Origin: Micromonospora rubida
Lineage (GTDB): Bacteria; Actinomycetota; Actinomycetes; Mycobacteriales; Micromonosporaceae
Reading direction: 5' to 3'
NCBI RefSeq assembly: GCF_009908295.1
Contig: NZ_JAAALO010000005.1
Location: forward strand, 1-64,000
DNA: 64,000 nt
In this document: piece after piece, positions 16,972-25,228 of the stretch
Numbering within the stretch: position 1 is the stretch's first letter
Layout of the letters: every line of letters begins with the position of its first letter
Notes under the pieces: generated by a model
The model's input: the letters and a program-made list of their open reading frames with translations, nothing else
What the model was told of the DNA's origin: nothing
Databases searched by the model: none
Program-made: the position numbers and the translations under genes

Positions 16972-17036
16972 TCCGCCAGAGGGGCGGGCGCGGGCCGACC
17001 GTCCTGGGCTGATCCGCCAGGGACGGGCGCGGGTCG
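16962..17036. repeat. Tandem duplication of the gntR 3' end
   Basis: The segment GTCCTGGGCTGATCCGCCAG and the following GGGCGGGCGCGGG occur twice in tandem with a period of about 38 bp. The first copy contains the gntR stop codon. It looks like a recent slippage or tandem duplication between convergent genes. Confidence 0.7.
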
Positions 17037-17041
17037 GTCAG

Positions 17042-18280
17042 TCAGAGGCGGAGCCCCAGGAGGGCGTCGAGGGTGTCGGCGAACAGGGTCGGGGCGGCCC
17101 GGTCCTCGCCCTCGCCGGCGAGGGCGCGCTCGGCCCAGGCGTCGGCGACCGCGATCGCGCCGGGGGTGTCGAGGTCGTCGGCGAGCCGGTCGCGTACCGC
17201 TGCCAGCAGCTCGACCCCCGACGGGCCGGCGGTGACCGCGGCGGCCCGGCGCCACCGCGCCAGGCGCTCGTGGGCGGCGGTCAGCAGGTCGTCGGTCCAG
17301 GTGCGGTCGGCGCGGTAGTGCCCGGCCATCAGCCCGAGCCGGACCGCCACCGGGTCCACCCGGTCGGCGCGCAGCCGGGAGACGAAGACCAGGTTGCCCT
17401 TGGACTTCGACATCTTCTCGCCGTCCAGGCCGATCATGCCGGCGTGCACGTAGTGGGTGGCGAACGGCGACCGCCCGGTCAGCCGCTCCGCGTGCGCGGC
17501 GGAACACTCGTGGTGCGGGAAGATCAGATCATTCCCGCCGCCCTGCACGTCGATGGTCTCGCCCAGCAGGTTCAAAGCGATCACCGTGCACTCGATGTGC
17601 CAGCCCGGCCGGCCCGGACCGAGGTCGCCGCCGGGCCAGGACGGCTCGCCCTCGCGAGCCCCCCGCCACAACAGCGGGTCCAGCGGGTCCCGCTTGCCCG
17701 CCCGGCCCGGGTCGCCACCGCGCTCGGGGAAGATCTCCAGCATCTCCGGCCGGGACAGGTTCGACTCGTAGCCGAACTCCGGGACGGCGGTGATGTCGAA
17801 GTAGACGTCGCCGGTGCCGTCGTCGAGCCGGTACGCCGCACCGTCCTTGAGCAGGACGAGGACCTTGTCGGCGATGTCCGGGATCGACTCCACCGCGCCG
17901 ACGTAGTGCGCCGGTGGGATGATCCGCAGCGCCTCCATGTCCTCCCGGAACAGCGCGGTCTCCCGCATCGCCAGGACCTTCCAGTCCTCGCCGTCGCGCT
18001 CGGCCCGCTCCAGCAGCGGGTCGTCGATGTCGGTGACGTTCTGCACGTACCGCACCGTCAGGCCGGAGTCCCGCCACACGCGCTGCACCAGATCGAACGT
18101 GATCATGGTGGCGGCGTGGCCGAGGTGGGTGGCGTCGTACGGGGTGATGCCGCAGACGTACATGGTGGCGGTGCCGTCGGGCAGACTGGGCTCGACACCA
18201 CGCCGCGCCGAGTCGAACAACATCAGCGGGCCACCCCTGCCGGGCAGCCGTGGCACCTCATGCCCCACCCAAGACTCCAT
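17042..18280 (-). CDS. mshC: Cysteine--glucosaminyl-inositol ligase MshC
   Basis: ATP-dependent ligation of L-cysteine to GlcN-Ins, the third step of mycothiol synthesis. It has 412 residues and a class I cysteinyl-tRNA synthetase fold. Seen: YVCGITPYDATHLGHAAT with the HIGH-like motif and zinc Cys; the MshC insert ERGGDPGRAGKRDPLDPLLW; GWHIECT; FPHHECSAAH; and the KMSKS loop. The length matches MshC and is shorter than CysS. It lies downstream of SCO1664 and DUF3090 on the same strand, a conserved actinobacterial order. Confidence 0.96.
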   Translation of the reverse strand: MESWVGHEVPRLPGRGGPLMLFDSARRGVEPSLPDGTATMYVCGITPYDATHLGHAATMITFDLVQRVWRDSGLTVRYVQNVTDIDDPLLERAERDGEDWKVLAMRETALFREDMEALRIIPPAHYVGAVESIPDIADKVLVLLKDGAAYRLDDGTGDVYFDITAVPEFGYESNLSRPEMLEIFPERGGDPGRAGKRDPLDPLLWRGAREGEPSWPGGDLGPGRPGWHIECTVIALNLLGETIDVQGGGNDLIFPHHECSAAHAERLTGRSPFATHYVHAGMIGLDGEKMSKSKGNLVFVSRLRADRVDPVAVRLGLMAGHYRADRTWTDDLLTAAHERLARWRRAAAVTAGPSGVELLAAVRDRLADDLDTPGAIAVADAWAERALAGEGEDRAAPTLFADTLDALLGLRL

Positions 18281-18375
18281 GCCCGTCAGCCTAACGAGCC
18301 ACCCGGCGCACCGAAGCCACCCCCAGAGTGATCAACACGACAGCCTCTCGCGTCGGGGCGACCTGACGGCCACCG

Positions 18376-19194
18376 TCACATGGGTGGCCAGGGCATCGCC
18401 GGCCAGTCCTCCGGCGGCTGCGGGAAGCGGCCGGCGTCACCCAGCCGCCCCACCCGCGCGGCGACCTCCGCGACCTCGCGGATCGTCAGGTGCTCGCCGA
18501 GCTCCTCGCCGAGGGCGCCGGCGAGCTGGCCGGCGAGGTCGGCGAGCATCTCCAGCGCATCCGGCGGCAACTCCCGACCGGCCCAGCCCCACAGCACGGT
18601 GCGCAGCTTCTGCTCGACGTGGAAGCTCACCCCGTGGTCGATGCCGTAGATCCGGTCGTCCGGGCCGGCCAGCACATGGCCGCCCTTGCGGTCGGCATTG
18701 TTGATCACCGCGTCGAGCACGGCCAGCCGGGCCAGGCGCGGGTCGTCGGCGTGCGCCAGGGCGTACGGGGTGCCGTCGTCGTCCCGGGCCGCCGCGATCG
18801 GGAGCCAGCGCGGCGGCACCGTGTCGGCGGGCACGAACCCGACCAGCGGCTCGGCGTCGGAGGGCTCGTCGATCCACAGCTGGCAGGAACCCGGGCCGAA
18901 CGGGCCGCCCCGCAGCACCGTCGGCGGCACCAGGTCCCAGCCGCTGGCCCGGGAGACCAGGTACGCCGAGACCTCCCGCCCGGCGAGGGTGCCGTCGGGG
19001 AAGTCCCACAGCGGTCGCTCGCCCCGCACCGGCTTGTAGACGCAGCGCGCGCTCAGCCCGTCGAGGGTGAGCGCGCCGAGCAGCGTGGCGTTCGAGGCGT
19101 CGACCAGCCGGCCCTCGACGGTCAGCTCACCGTCGCGCAGCAACCGCAGGGTCGCCGCGCCGTCCTGACGGGGTTGGAGTTCGGACGACGTCAC
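18376..19194 (-). CDS. SCO1664 family protein
   Basis: About 272 residues. This actinobacterial family has a PI3/4-kinase-like fold signature and no proven activity. Visible: VYKPVRGERPLWDFPDGTLAGREV near the N-terminus, AVINNADRKGGHVL (kinase-like catalytic Asn/Asp), IYGIDHGVSFH (metal-binding Asp), and LRTVLWGWAG. GTG 19194 is chosen because it overlaps the DUF3090 stop as GTGA. An in-frame start 27 bp upstream is possible. It is co-transcribed with DUF3090 and probably mshC. Confidence 0.92.
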   Translation of the reverse strand: MTSSELQPRQDGAATLRLLRDGELTVEGRLVDASNATLLGALTLDGLSARCVYKPVRGERPLWDFPDGTLAGREVSAYLVSRASGWDLVPPTVLRGGPFGPGSCQLWIDEPSDAEPLVGFVPADTVPPRWLPIAAARDDDGTPYALAHADDPRLARLAVLDAVINNADRKGGHVLAGPDDRIYGIDHGVSFHVEQKLRTVLWGWAGRELPPDALEMLADLAGQLAGALGEELGEHLTIREVAEVAARVGRLGDAGRFPQPPEDWPAMPWPPM

Positions 19195-19778
19195 CGGTGG
19201 TAACCGTTGTGCCGCGGGCACAGGTGCCCGGCGGGGTCCAGCGGCTGCCCGCAGAGCGGACAGGGCGGGCGACCGGCGTTGACCACCCGGCGGGCCCGCT
19301 CGATGAACTCACGGGTCGCCTCGGGGGTCAACCGGACGCGCAGCCGGTCGAGGGTCTCGTCCGGCTCCTCGTCGTCGTCGGCGTCCTCCTCGTCGTCGTC
19401 CTCGGGGCCGCCGAGCTCGACCTCGGCCTCCCCCTCACCGGTGGCGATCGCCTCGATCACCACCGTGGCGGTGTCGACGTCGAAGGCCAGCCCGAGGGTG
19501 CCGACCCGGAACTCCTCGTCGACCGGCGTGTCCAGCGGGCCGTTGTCGCCCACGGAAACCGTCGGCTCGGGCAGTTGCACACCGAAGCGGCGCTGCGCCT
19601 CGGTCAGCAGCTCCTCCAGCTTCTCGGCGAGCAGCGACACCTGGACCTTCTCCAGCGCGACGCTGACCAGCCGGCCACCGCCGCGCGCCTGCAGGAAGAA
19701 CGTGCGCTCCCCGGGCGCCCCGACCGTCCCGGCGACGAACCGCTCCGGCGGCTCGAAGGCGTGCACCTGGTGGCTCAT
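19191..19778 (-). CDS. DUF3090 family protein
   Basis: About 195 residues from ATG 19778 (MSHQVHAFEPPERFVAGTVG). The N-terminal two thirds are beta-rich (RTFFLQARGGGRLVSVALEK). An Asp/Glu-rich stretch follows, and the C-terminus has a zinc-ribbon motif CPLCGQPLDPAGHLCPRHNG. The family is restricted to actinobacteria and travels with SCO1664, the phosphatase and mshC, so a link to redox thiol metabolism is plausible but unproven. The stop overlaps the SCO1664 start. Confidence 0.94.
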   Translation of the reverse strand: MSHQVHAFEPPERFVAGTVGAPGERTFFLQARGGGRLVSVALEKVQVSLLAEKLEELLTEAQRRFGVQLPEPTVSVGDNGPLDTPVDEEFRVGTLGLAFDVDTATVVIEAIATGEGEAEVELGGPEDDDEEDADDDEEPDETLDRLRVRLTPEATREFIERARRVVNAGRPPCPLCGQPLDPAGHLCPRHNGYHR

Positions 19779-19911
19779 ACCCACGACCCTATCCGGCCCG
19801 CCATGGCGTCGCGCACCCCACCGACCGTGAATCGCGCCCGCGCATACCGTGGGGCCCTCCCCGCACCCGGCGGACCCGCCTGGCGCTCACCGCACGCCCC
19901 CGGCGGGCGCC

Positions 19912-20616
19912 TCACCGCGGGGCCCCGGCGCCTCCGCCCACGGCGGCGTCGGAGTCCGTCGACCTCGTCGCCCGCCGCCGCCGCTTGTGCGGCGGCGGCA
20001 CCAGCGCGGCCAGGTCGCCGCCGGTGTCGTTGAGCCGCACCAGGAACGGCCGCAGCGGCGTGTACCGGATCGCCGTCACCGACGCCGGGTCGGCGACGAT
20101 GCGCTGGAAGAGATCCAGGTGTACGCCCAGCGCGTCCGCCACGATGGCCTTGATCACATCGCCGTGGCTGCATGCCAGCCAGACCGCCTCGGGACCGTGT
20201 TCGGCGGAGATCCGCGCGTCCCAGGTGCGTACCGCCGCGACCGCCCGCGCCGCCATCGCGGCCATCGACTCGCCTTCGGGGAAGACTGCGGCGCTCGGAT
20301 GCTGCTGGACCACCGGCCAGAGCGGCTCCTTGGCCAGCTTCTTCAGCGGCTGCCCCTCCCAGCTGCCGTACCCGCACTCGATCAGCCCCTCGTCCACGGT
20401 CGGGCTGGCCTGTGGGAGGGCGAGTTCCAGGGTCTGCCGACAGCGGATCAACGGACTGGTGACCACCGCGGCGAGGGGCAACCCGCGCAGCCGCTCGCCC
20501 ACCGCCGTGGCCTGGGCCCGCCCGGTGTCATCCAGCTCGACGGGCTGCCGGCCGGCGAGGCCACCGTCGGCGTTGGCGGTGGTGCGGCCGTGCCGCAGGA
20601 GGAGGAGAGTCGCCAC
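19912..20616 (-). CDS. Histidine phosphatase (MSMEG_4193 family)
   Basis: 234-residue phosphoglycerate-mutase-like phosphatase. The phospho-accepting His is in LLLRHGRTTAN at the N-terminus. The second His is in ACSHGD. GYGSWEGQPL is the conserved Glu region. A basic tail (PHKRRRRATR) is an addition. It is first in the block phosphatase - DUF3090 - SCO1664 - mshC, all on the same strand with gaps of 133, -4 and 95 bp. Substrate unknown. Confidence 0.92.
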   Translation of the reverse strand: MATLLLLRHGRTTANADGGLAGRQPVELDDTGRAQATAVGERLRGLPLAAVVTSPLIRCRQTLELALPQASPTVDEGLIECGYGSWEGQPLKKLAKEPLWPVVQQHPSAAVFPEGESMAAMAARAVAAVRTWDARISAEHGPEAVWLACSHGDVIKAIVADALGVHLDLFQRIVADPASVTAIRYTPLRPFLVRLNDTGGDLAALVPPPHKRRRRATRSTDSDAAVGGGAGAPR

Positions 20617-20696
20617 GACACCCAGCCTATTGGGTCACCCATAGCAACGGTTGCCCCCAAGCTGGCTGCCCCCTGCCCTCCCCCTCCCGCCTTGTG

Positions 20697-20759
20697 CGGT
20701 GATCAAGAGGTTTACGTCAGGATTGCGCCCCGAACCCGACACAAACCTCTTGATCACCG
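20697..20759. repeat. Dispersed palindromic element, family 1, copy a
   Basis: Two perfect 17-bp arms (CGGTGATCAAGAGGTTT and its complement) surround a 29-bp loop. The core TGATCAAGAG-TTT-CGTC recurs at 50516-50573. It lies between divergent genes here, so it is not simply a terminator. Confidence 0.75.
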
Positions 20760-21111
20760 TGCAAAGGGGTGGGGCAGGCGGGGGCGGAGTGGGGTGTTTG
20801 GGGGGTTTTGGGGTGTGGCCGGCGGCATCCGGTCGGCGGAACATCGGGCGGGGCGGGGTCGTTACACATGGCGGACGATCGAGTAGCGCACACCGCTACT
20901 GAACCCCCCGGACCCCGTGACCCCCTCAGGGAATGCGGGTCGGTGGCCGGTCGTTACACATGGTCCCGGCGCCACCAGCACCCCCCGGTGCGGTGAGCAG
21001 CCGGATGGCTTTCCCCCTTTTTGATCTTTTGGGCGCCTCGACGTGGTGCTTACACCCCCGCCCCTTCCCCTGGGGTGGTGTGTGTGTCGACCCCCGATTG
21101 GAGTCACCCCC
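20760..21111 (+). promoter_or_regulatory. Long leader of the secreted protein with repeated GGTCGTTACACATGG
   Basis: The 15-mer GGTCGTTACACATGG is at 20857-20871 and again at 20949-20963. A related GTGCTTACACCC lies near 21043. No gene is visible in the 350 bp. The placement, 92 bp apart and upstream of a cell-wall-type exported protein, suggests tandem regulator sites or a structured leader. I could not match a known riboswitch. Confidence 0.4.
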
Positions 21112-21711
21112 ATGAACACGATCATGCGTAAGAGCGTTCTCGGTATCGCTGGTCTGGCCTTCGCCGGTGGCGTGTTCGCCGGCCCGGCCACCGCCCACGC
21201 CACCCCCACCCCCGAGTCGGCGACCCCGACGACCGCTGTGGCCGTGCAGGCCGACAAGCCCGGCGTGGACAAGGGCAAGCTGATCCCGCACGGTGTGCAG
21301 GGTGAGCAGTCCCGCATCGACCTCGGTGACGAGGAGACCGCCAACGTGAAGGCGATCATCGCCGCCACGAAGAAGGCCGGCCTGGACGAGCGGGCGGCCG
21401 TGATCTCGATCGGCACGTCCCTGCAGGAGTCGAAGCTGGAGAACCTGGGTCACCTGGGTGACCGCAACGACCACGACTCGCTGGGCCTGTTCCAGCAGCG
21501 TCCGACGTCTGGTTGGGGCACCCCGGAGCAGATCACCGACCCCGAGTACTCGACCCTGGCGTTCCTGAAGGGGTTGAAGCAGGTCGACGGCTGGCAGGAC
21601 ATGCCCCTGACCGACGCCGCACAGACCGTCCAGGTGTCGGCCTACCCCGACGCGTACGCACAGTGGGAACAGCAGGCCGCCGACCTCGTCACCCAGCACT
21701 GGAACAGCTGA
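21112..21711 (+). CDS. Secreted lysozyme-fold (transglycosylase-like) protein
   Basis: 199 residues with an N-terminal signal peptide (MRKSVLGIAGLAFAGGVFAG, likely cleaved after AHA). The mature part holds a lysozyme-like module: AAVISIGTSLQESKLENLGH with a candidate catalytic Glu, DSLGLFQQRPTSGWG, ITDPEYSTLAFLKGL, and a C-terminal VQVSAYPDAYAQWEQQAADLV. This pattern is common in exported actinobacterial proteins of unconfirmed activity, presumably acting on peptidoglycan. ATG 21112 has GGAG eight bases upstream. It is followed by a strong hairpin. Confidence 0.85.
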   Translation: MNTIMRKSVLGIAGLAFAGGVFAGPATAHATPTPESATPTTAVAVQADKPGVDKGKLIPHGVQGEQSRIDLGDEETANVKAIIAATKKAGLDERAAVISIGTSLQESKLENLGHLGDRNDHDSLGLFQQRPTSGWGTPEQITDPEYSTLAFLKGLKQVDGWQDMPLTDAAQTVQVSAYPDAYAQWEQQAADLVTQHWNS

Positions 21712-21750
21712 CCACCGGACCACAGCACCACAGCACCACCGGACAGCCAA

Positions 21751-21784
21751 CTGGCCGGGTCCCCGAGAACGGGGGCCCGGCCAG
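21751..21784. terminator. Bidirectional hairpin terminator
   Basis: CTGGCCGGGTCCCCG and CGGGGGCCCGGCCAG form a 15-bp stem (one mismatch) around an AGAA loop, 40 bp after the secreted protein and 27 bp before the convergent uppP stop. Confidence 0.85.
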
Positions 21785-21810
21785 CTCTGTGCGTCCGGCG
21801 GCGGTCCCGG

Positions 21811-22647
21811 CTAGGTGGCGGAGATGGTGCCCGTCATCAACAGAGCGAGGACCAGGGTGCCCAGGGCGACCCGGTACAGCACGAAGACGTACAGGGTGTG
21901 GTGGGCGACGTAGCGCAGCAGCCAGGCGATGGCGGCGTAGCCGATGGCGAAGGCGATGAGCGTGGCGACCACCAACTGCGCCCCGCTCGGCGCGGCGGTG
22001 CCGGGCGCGGACGGTTCGAAGACGTCGCCGAGGCTGAACACCCCGGACATCACCACGGCGGGGATGGCCAGCAGGAACGAGTATCGGGCCGCCGTCTCCC
22101 GGGTGAGGTTGAGCAGCAGGCCGGCGGTGAGCGTGCCGCCCGAGCGGGACACCCCGGGGATCAGCGCCATGGCCTGCGCGAAGCCCATCACGATGCCGTC
22201 GCGCATCCGGAAGTTGGCCAGGGTGCGGGTCTGCCGGCCCCAGTACTCGGCGAAGGCGAGCACGAAGGCGAAGACGATCAGGGTGGTGGCGACCAGCCAG
22301 AGGTTCCGACCGGCGGTCTTGATCTGGTCCTTGAACAGGAAGCCGAAGGCCCCGATCGGGATGGAGCCGACGATCACGTACCAGCCCATCCGGTAGTCGA
22401 GGCTGCTGCGCACCGAGCGGTCGAACAGGCCGACCACCCAGGTCCGGGTGATCCGCCAGATGTCCTTGGCGAAGTAGATCAGCACGGCCGCCTCGGTGCC
22501 GAGCTGGGTGACGGCGGTGAACGAGGATCCGGCGTCGCGGCCGAAGAAGATCGCCGAGGTGATCCGCAGGTGCCCCGACGAGCTGACCGGCAGGAACTCG
22601 GTGAGGCCCTGGACGACGCCCAGGACGATGGCTTCGATCCAGGTCAC
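21811..22647 (-). CDS. uppP: Undecaprenyl-diphosphate phosphatase
   Basis: Integral membrane phosphatase (BacA/UppP family) that recycles undecaprenyl diphosphate to the monophosphate carrier lipid for cell-wall synthesis. 278 residues with about eight membrane spans. Family motifs EFLPVSSSGHL (residues about 15-25) and PGVSRSGGT are intact. The start GTG 22647 overlaps the stop of the upstream LLM gene as GTGA, so the two are co-translated. The same frame stays open far upstream, but that part is only the shadow of the LLM gene. Confidence 0.95.
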   Translation of the reverse strand: MTWIEAIVLGVVQGLTEFLPVSSSGHLRITSAIFFGRDAGSSFTAVTQLGTEAAVLIYFAKDIWRITRTWVVGLFDRSVRSSLDYRMGWYVIVGSIPIGAFGFLFKDQIKTAGRNLWLVATTLIVFAFVLAFAEYWGRQTRTLANFRMRDGIVMGFAQAMALIPGVSRSGGTLTAGLLLNLTRETAARYSFLLAIPAVVMSGVFSLGDVFEPSAPGTAAPSGAQLVVATLIAFAIGYAAIAWLLRYVAHHTLYVFVLYRVALGTLVLALLMTGTISAT

Positions 22648-23696
22648 TCGCCGACTCCGGCCAGGTCCAGCGCCTCGGCGACGGTCCGCAGGGTCTGCAC
22701 GCCGCTGTCCCGGTCGGCCACGAAGAGGGTCACCGACAGGGTGGTGACGCCGGCGGCTGCGTACTCGCGCATCCGCTCGGCGATGCGCTCCTTCGGCCCG
22801 AGCAGCGAGGTGCGGTCGATGAACTCCATAGGCACCGCCGCGGCGGCGTCGCGCTGCCGCTTGGCCAGGTAGAGCTCCTGCACCTCGCGGGCGGCGTCGC
22901 CGTAGCCCATCCGGGTGGCGAGCTGGTTGTAGAAGTTCTGCTGCCGGCTGCCCATGCCGCCGACGTAGAGGGCGGCGTAGAAGCGGACCATCTCGGCGCA
23001 GGAGGCGACGTCGTCGCCGATGACCACCGGGACCGACGGCACGACGTCGAAGCCGGCCAGCTCCTTGCCGGCCTTCGCCCGGCCGGCGCGCACGGCGGCG
23101 AGCTGCTCCTCGGCGAACTCCGGGGCGTAGAACACGGCCAGCCACCCGTCGGCGATCTCGCCGGCCAGCTCCAGGTTCTTCGGGCCGACGGCGGCGAGGT
23201 AGATCGGGACCTGCTCGCGGGGCGGGTGGAAGCCGAGCCGCAGGGCCTTGCCCGGGCCGTCGGGCAGCGGCAGCGTGTAGAACTCGCCGTCGTACTCGAC
23301 CGGCTTGCGGGCGATGGCGAGCTTGACGATGTCGACGTACTCCCGGGTGCGGGCGAGGGGCTTGGCGAAGCGCACCCCGTGCCAGCCCTCGGAGACCTGC
23401 GGCCCGGAGACGCCCAGGCCGAGCCGGAACCGGCCGCCGGAGAGCGCGTCGATGGTCGCCGCCGTCATGGCGGTCATCGCCGGGGTGCGGGCGGGAATCT
23501 GCATCACCGCGCTGCCCACGTCGATCCGTTCGGTCTGCCCGGCGATCCAGGCCAGCATGCTCGGCGAGTCGGAGCCGTAGGCCTCCGCGGCCCACACCAC
23601 CGAGTAGCCGAGCCGGTCCGCCTCCTGGGCGAGCGCCAGGTGATCGGCGGGTGTGCTCCACGCCGTCTGGTATCCGAGGCTGAGCCCGAGTCGCAC
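22644..23696 (-). CDS. LLM class F420-dependent oxidoreductase
   Basis: 350-residue TIM-barrel protein of the luciferase-like class, predicted to use F420H2. N-terminus MRLGLSLGYQTAWSTPADHL, then ALSGGRFRLGLGVSGPQV (the conserved cofactor-binding GGR and GLGVSGP segments), VPIYLAAVGPKNLELAGEIA, and a C-terminal barrel closing helix. Substrate unknown. It lies directly upstream of uppP with a 4-bp overlap, an arrangement common in this lineage, and is divergent from an aldo/keto reductase across about 198 bp. Confidence 0.92.
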   Translation of the reverse strand: MRLGLSLGYQTAWSTPADHLALAQEADRLGYSVVWAAEAYGSDSPSMLAWIAGQTERIDVGSAVMQIPARTPAMTAMTAATIDALSGGRFRLGLGVSGPQVSEGWHGVRFAKPLARTREYVDIVKLAIARKPVEYDGEFYTLPLPDGPGKALRLGFHPPREQVPIYLAAVGPKNLELAGEIADGWLAVFYAPEFAEEQLAAVRAGRAKAGKELAGFDVVPSVPVVIGDDVASCAEMVRFYAALYVGGMGSRQQNFYNQLATRMGYGDAAREVQELYLAKRQRDAAAAVPMEFIDRTSLLGPKERIAERMREYAAAGVTTLSVTLFVADRDSGVQTLRTVAEALDLAGVGE

Positions 23697-23894
23697 TGGT
23701 CCTCCCCCATCCGCAGCACAGGTCGCATCAGGTTACGCAATGCCGGCGTCTGCGACGATCACCGGCTCACCCCGAACGCGTCACATCGGGGCGGACCGGC
23801 CGGACCGATGGGAATCCCACCGACCGGAGGGGCTAGCAGGAACTTGACGGGAGCGAGGATGTCGGCGGCGGCGGGTTGGAAATAAGGTTCACCC

Positions 23895-24866
23895 ATGCAA
23901 CAGCGACCGCTCGGCCGAAGCGGGCTGGCGGTTTCCCGGCTCGCGCTCGGCACCATGACCTGGGGCCGGGACACCGACGCCGACGACGGTGCCGCCCAGC
24001 TGAAGAGCTTCCTCGACGCGGGCGGCAACCTGGTGGACACCGCCGACGTGTACGGCGACGGGGACGCGGAGGCGGTGATCGGGTCCCTGCTGGGCAGCCT
24101 GGTCCCCCGAGACGAGCTGCTGATCGCGACGAAGGCGGGGCTGCGGCCGGGCACCGGCCGGCGCCGGGACACCTCCCGGGGCCACCTGCTGCGCACGCTG
24201 GACGCCTCGCTGCGCCGGCTCGGCACGGACCACGTGGACCTGTGGCAGGTGCACGGGTACGACCCGGACACCCCGCTGGAGGAGACCCTGGCCGCGCTGG
24301 ACCACGCGGTGGCCAGCGGCCGGGTCCGCTACGTCGGGGTGTCGAACTTCTCCGGCTGGCAGACCGCGCGGGCTGCGGCATGGCAGGCGGCGTGGCCGGG
24401 GCGGGCCCCGGTTGTCGCCACCCAGGTGGAGTACTCGCTGCTGGAGCGGGGGGTGGAGCGGGAGGTGCTGCCGGCCTGCGCGGCGCTGGGCCTGGGGATG
24501 CTGCCCTGGTCGCCGCTGGGCAGGGGGGTGCTCACCGGCAAGTACCGGCACGGCCGGCCGGCGGACTCGCGGGCCGCGTCGGCGCACTTCGAGCCGTTCG
24601 TGGCGACGTACCTGGAGCCGCGCTGCTCCAGCATCGTGGAGGCGGTGGCCACGGCGGCCGGCGGGCTGGGGGTGTCGCCGCTGGAGGTGGCGCTGGCCTG
24701 GATCCGCGACCGACCCGGGGTGACGGCCCCGATCCTCGGCGCCCGGACGGTCGGGCAGCTCCTCGGGGCGCTCCAGGTGGAGCGGGTGACCCTGCCCGAC
24801 GAGATCGTCGTCGCGCTCGACGACGTGTCGGCGGTGCCGGTGGGCTACCCCGAGCGGGACGGCTGA
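23895..24866 (+). CDS. Aldo/keto reductase
   Basis: 323-residue NADPH-dependent reductase with a TIM barrel. The catalytic tetrad is visible: Asp and Tyr in NLVDTADVYGDG, Lys in LIATKAG, and His in LWQVHGYDPD. The NADPH-binding C-terminal part has SPLGRGVLTGKY and APILGARTVGQL. It starts at ATG 23895. It is divergent from the LLM oxidoreductase and followed by DUF5703. The conserved context uppP - LLM - AKR is frequent in actinobacteria, but the physiological substrate is unknown. Confidence 0.94.
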   Translation: MQQRPLGRSGLAVSRLALGTMTWGRDTDADDGAAQLKSFLDAGGNLVDTADVYGDGDAEAVIGSLLGSLVPRDELLIATKAGLRPGTGRRRDTSRGHLLRTLDASLRRLGTDHVDLWQVHGYDPDTPLEETLAALDHAVASGRVRYVGVSNFSGWQTARAAAWQAAWPGRAPVVATQVEYSLLERGVEREVLPACAALGLGMLPWSPLGRGVLTGKYRHGRPADSRAASAHFEPFVATYLEPRCSSIVEAVATAAGGLGVSPLEVALAWIRDRPGVTAPILGARTVGQLLGALQVERVTLPDEIVVALDDVSAVPVGYPERDG

Positions 24867-24945
24867 CGGGGGCCGCCGCGCAGTTCGGGGCGGAGGCGGC
24901 GGTCACCTCGGGAGGGGGTGGCGAACGGCCGGCGGGCTGGGCAGC

Positions 24946-25146
24946 ATGGAACCCATGGACTACGAATACGCGCCGCTGCGGTTGCCCTCGAACGTCGACC
25001 GGTTGACCGCCGCGGCGCAGCTGGCGATCCAGGCGGAGTTCTCGGGCTGGGAGCTGGCCCGGGTACGGCTGTACCGGGACGGCACGCGGCAGGTCGTGCT
25101 GCGCCGCCGCCGGGTCAACCAACCCCAGCCGGGCCTGTCGTACTGA
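24946..25146 (+). CDS. DUF5703 family small protein
   Basis: 66 residues, mostly one small domain: MDYEYAPLRLPSNVDRLTAA, then QAEFSGWELARVRLYRDGTR and a basic end. Family members normally start at MDYEY, so ATG 24955 is as likely as ATG 24946. Actinobacterial family of unknown role, often encoded next to this AKR and the M20 peptidase region. Confidence 0.85.
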   Translation: MEPMDYEYAPLRLPSNVDRLTAAAQLAIQAEFSGWELARVRLYRDGTRQVVLRRRRVNQPQPGLSY

Positions 25147-25228
25147 GCGCCGGGTCACCTCCGGGCGACCACGGCGCGACGCCGCCCCGGGGCGCGAGCC
25201 GATGCTCGGGCCCCGAGGCGGCCACGGC

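Noticed and set aside
20760..21111. c-di-AMP (ydaO) riboswitch before the secreted protein
   Set aside because: Such switches are known before wall hydrolases in actinobacteria, but I could not align the conserved core. Left as an unassigned leader.
21811..23661. 616-codon version of uppP
   Set aside because: Only the last 278 codons match UppP. The rest is a shadow of the LLM gene.
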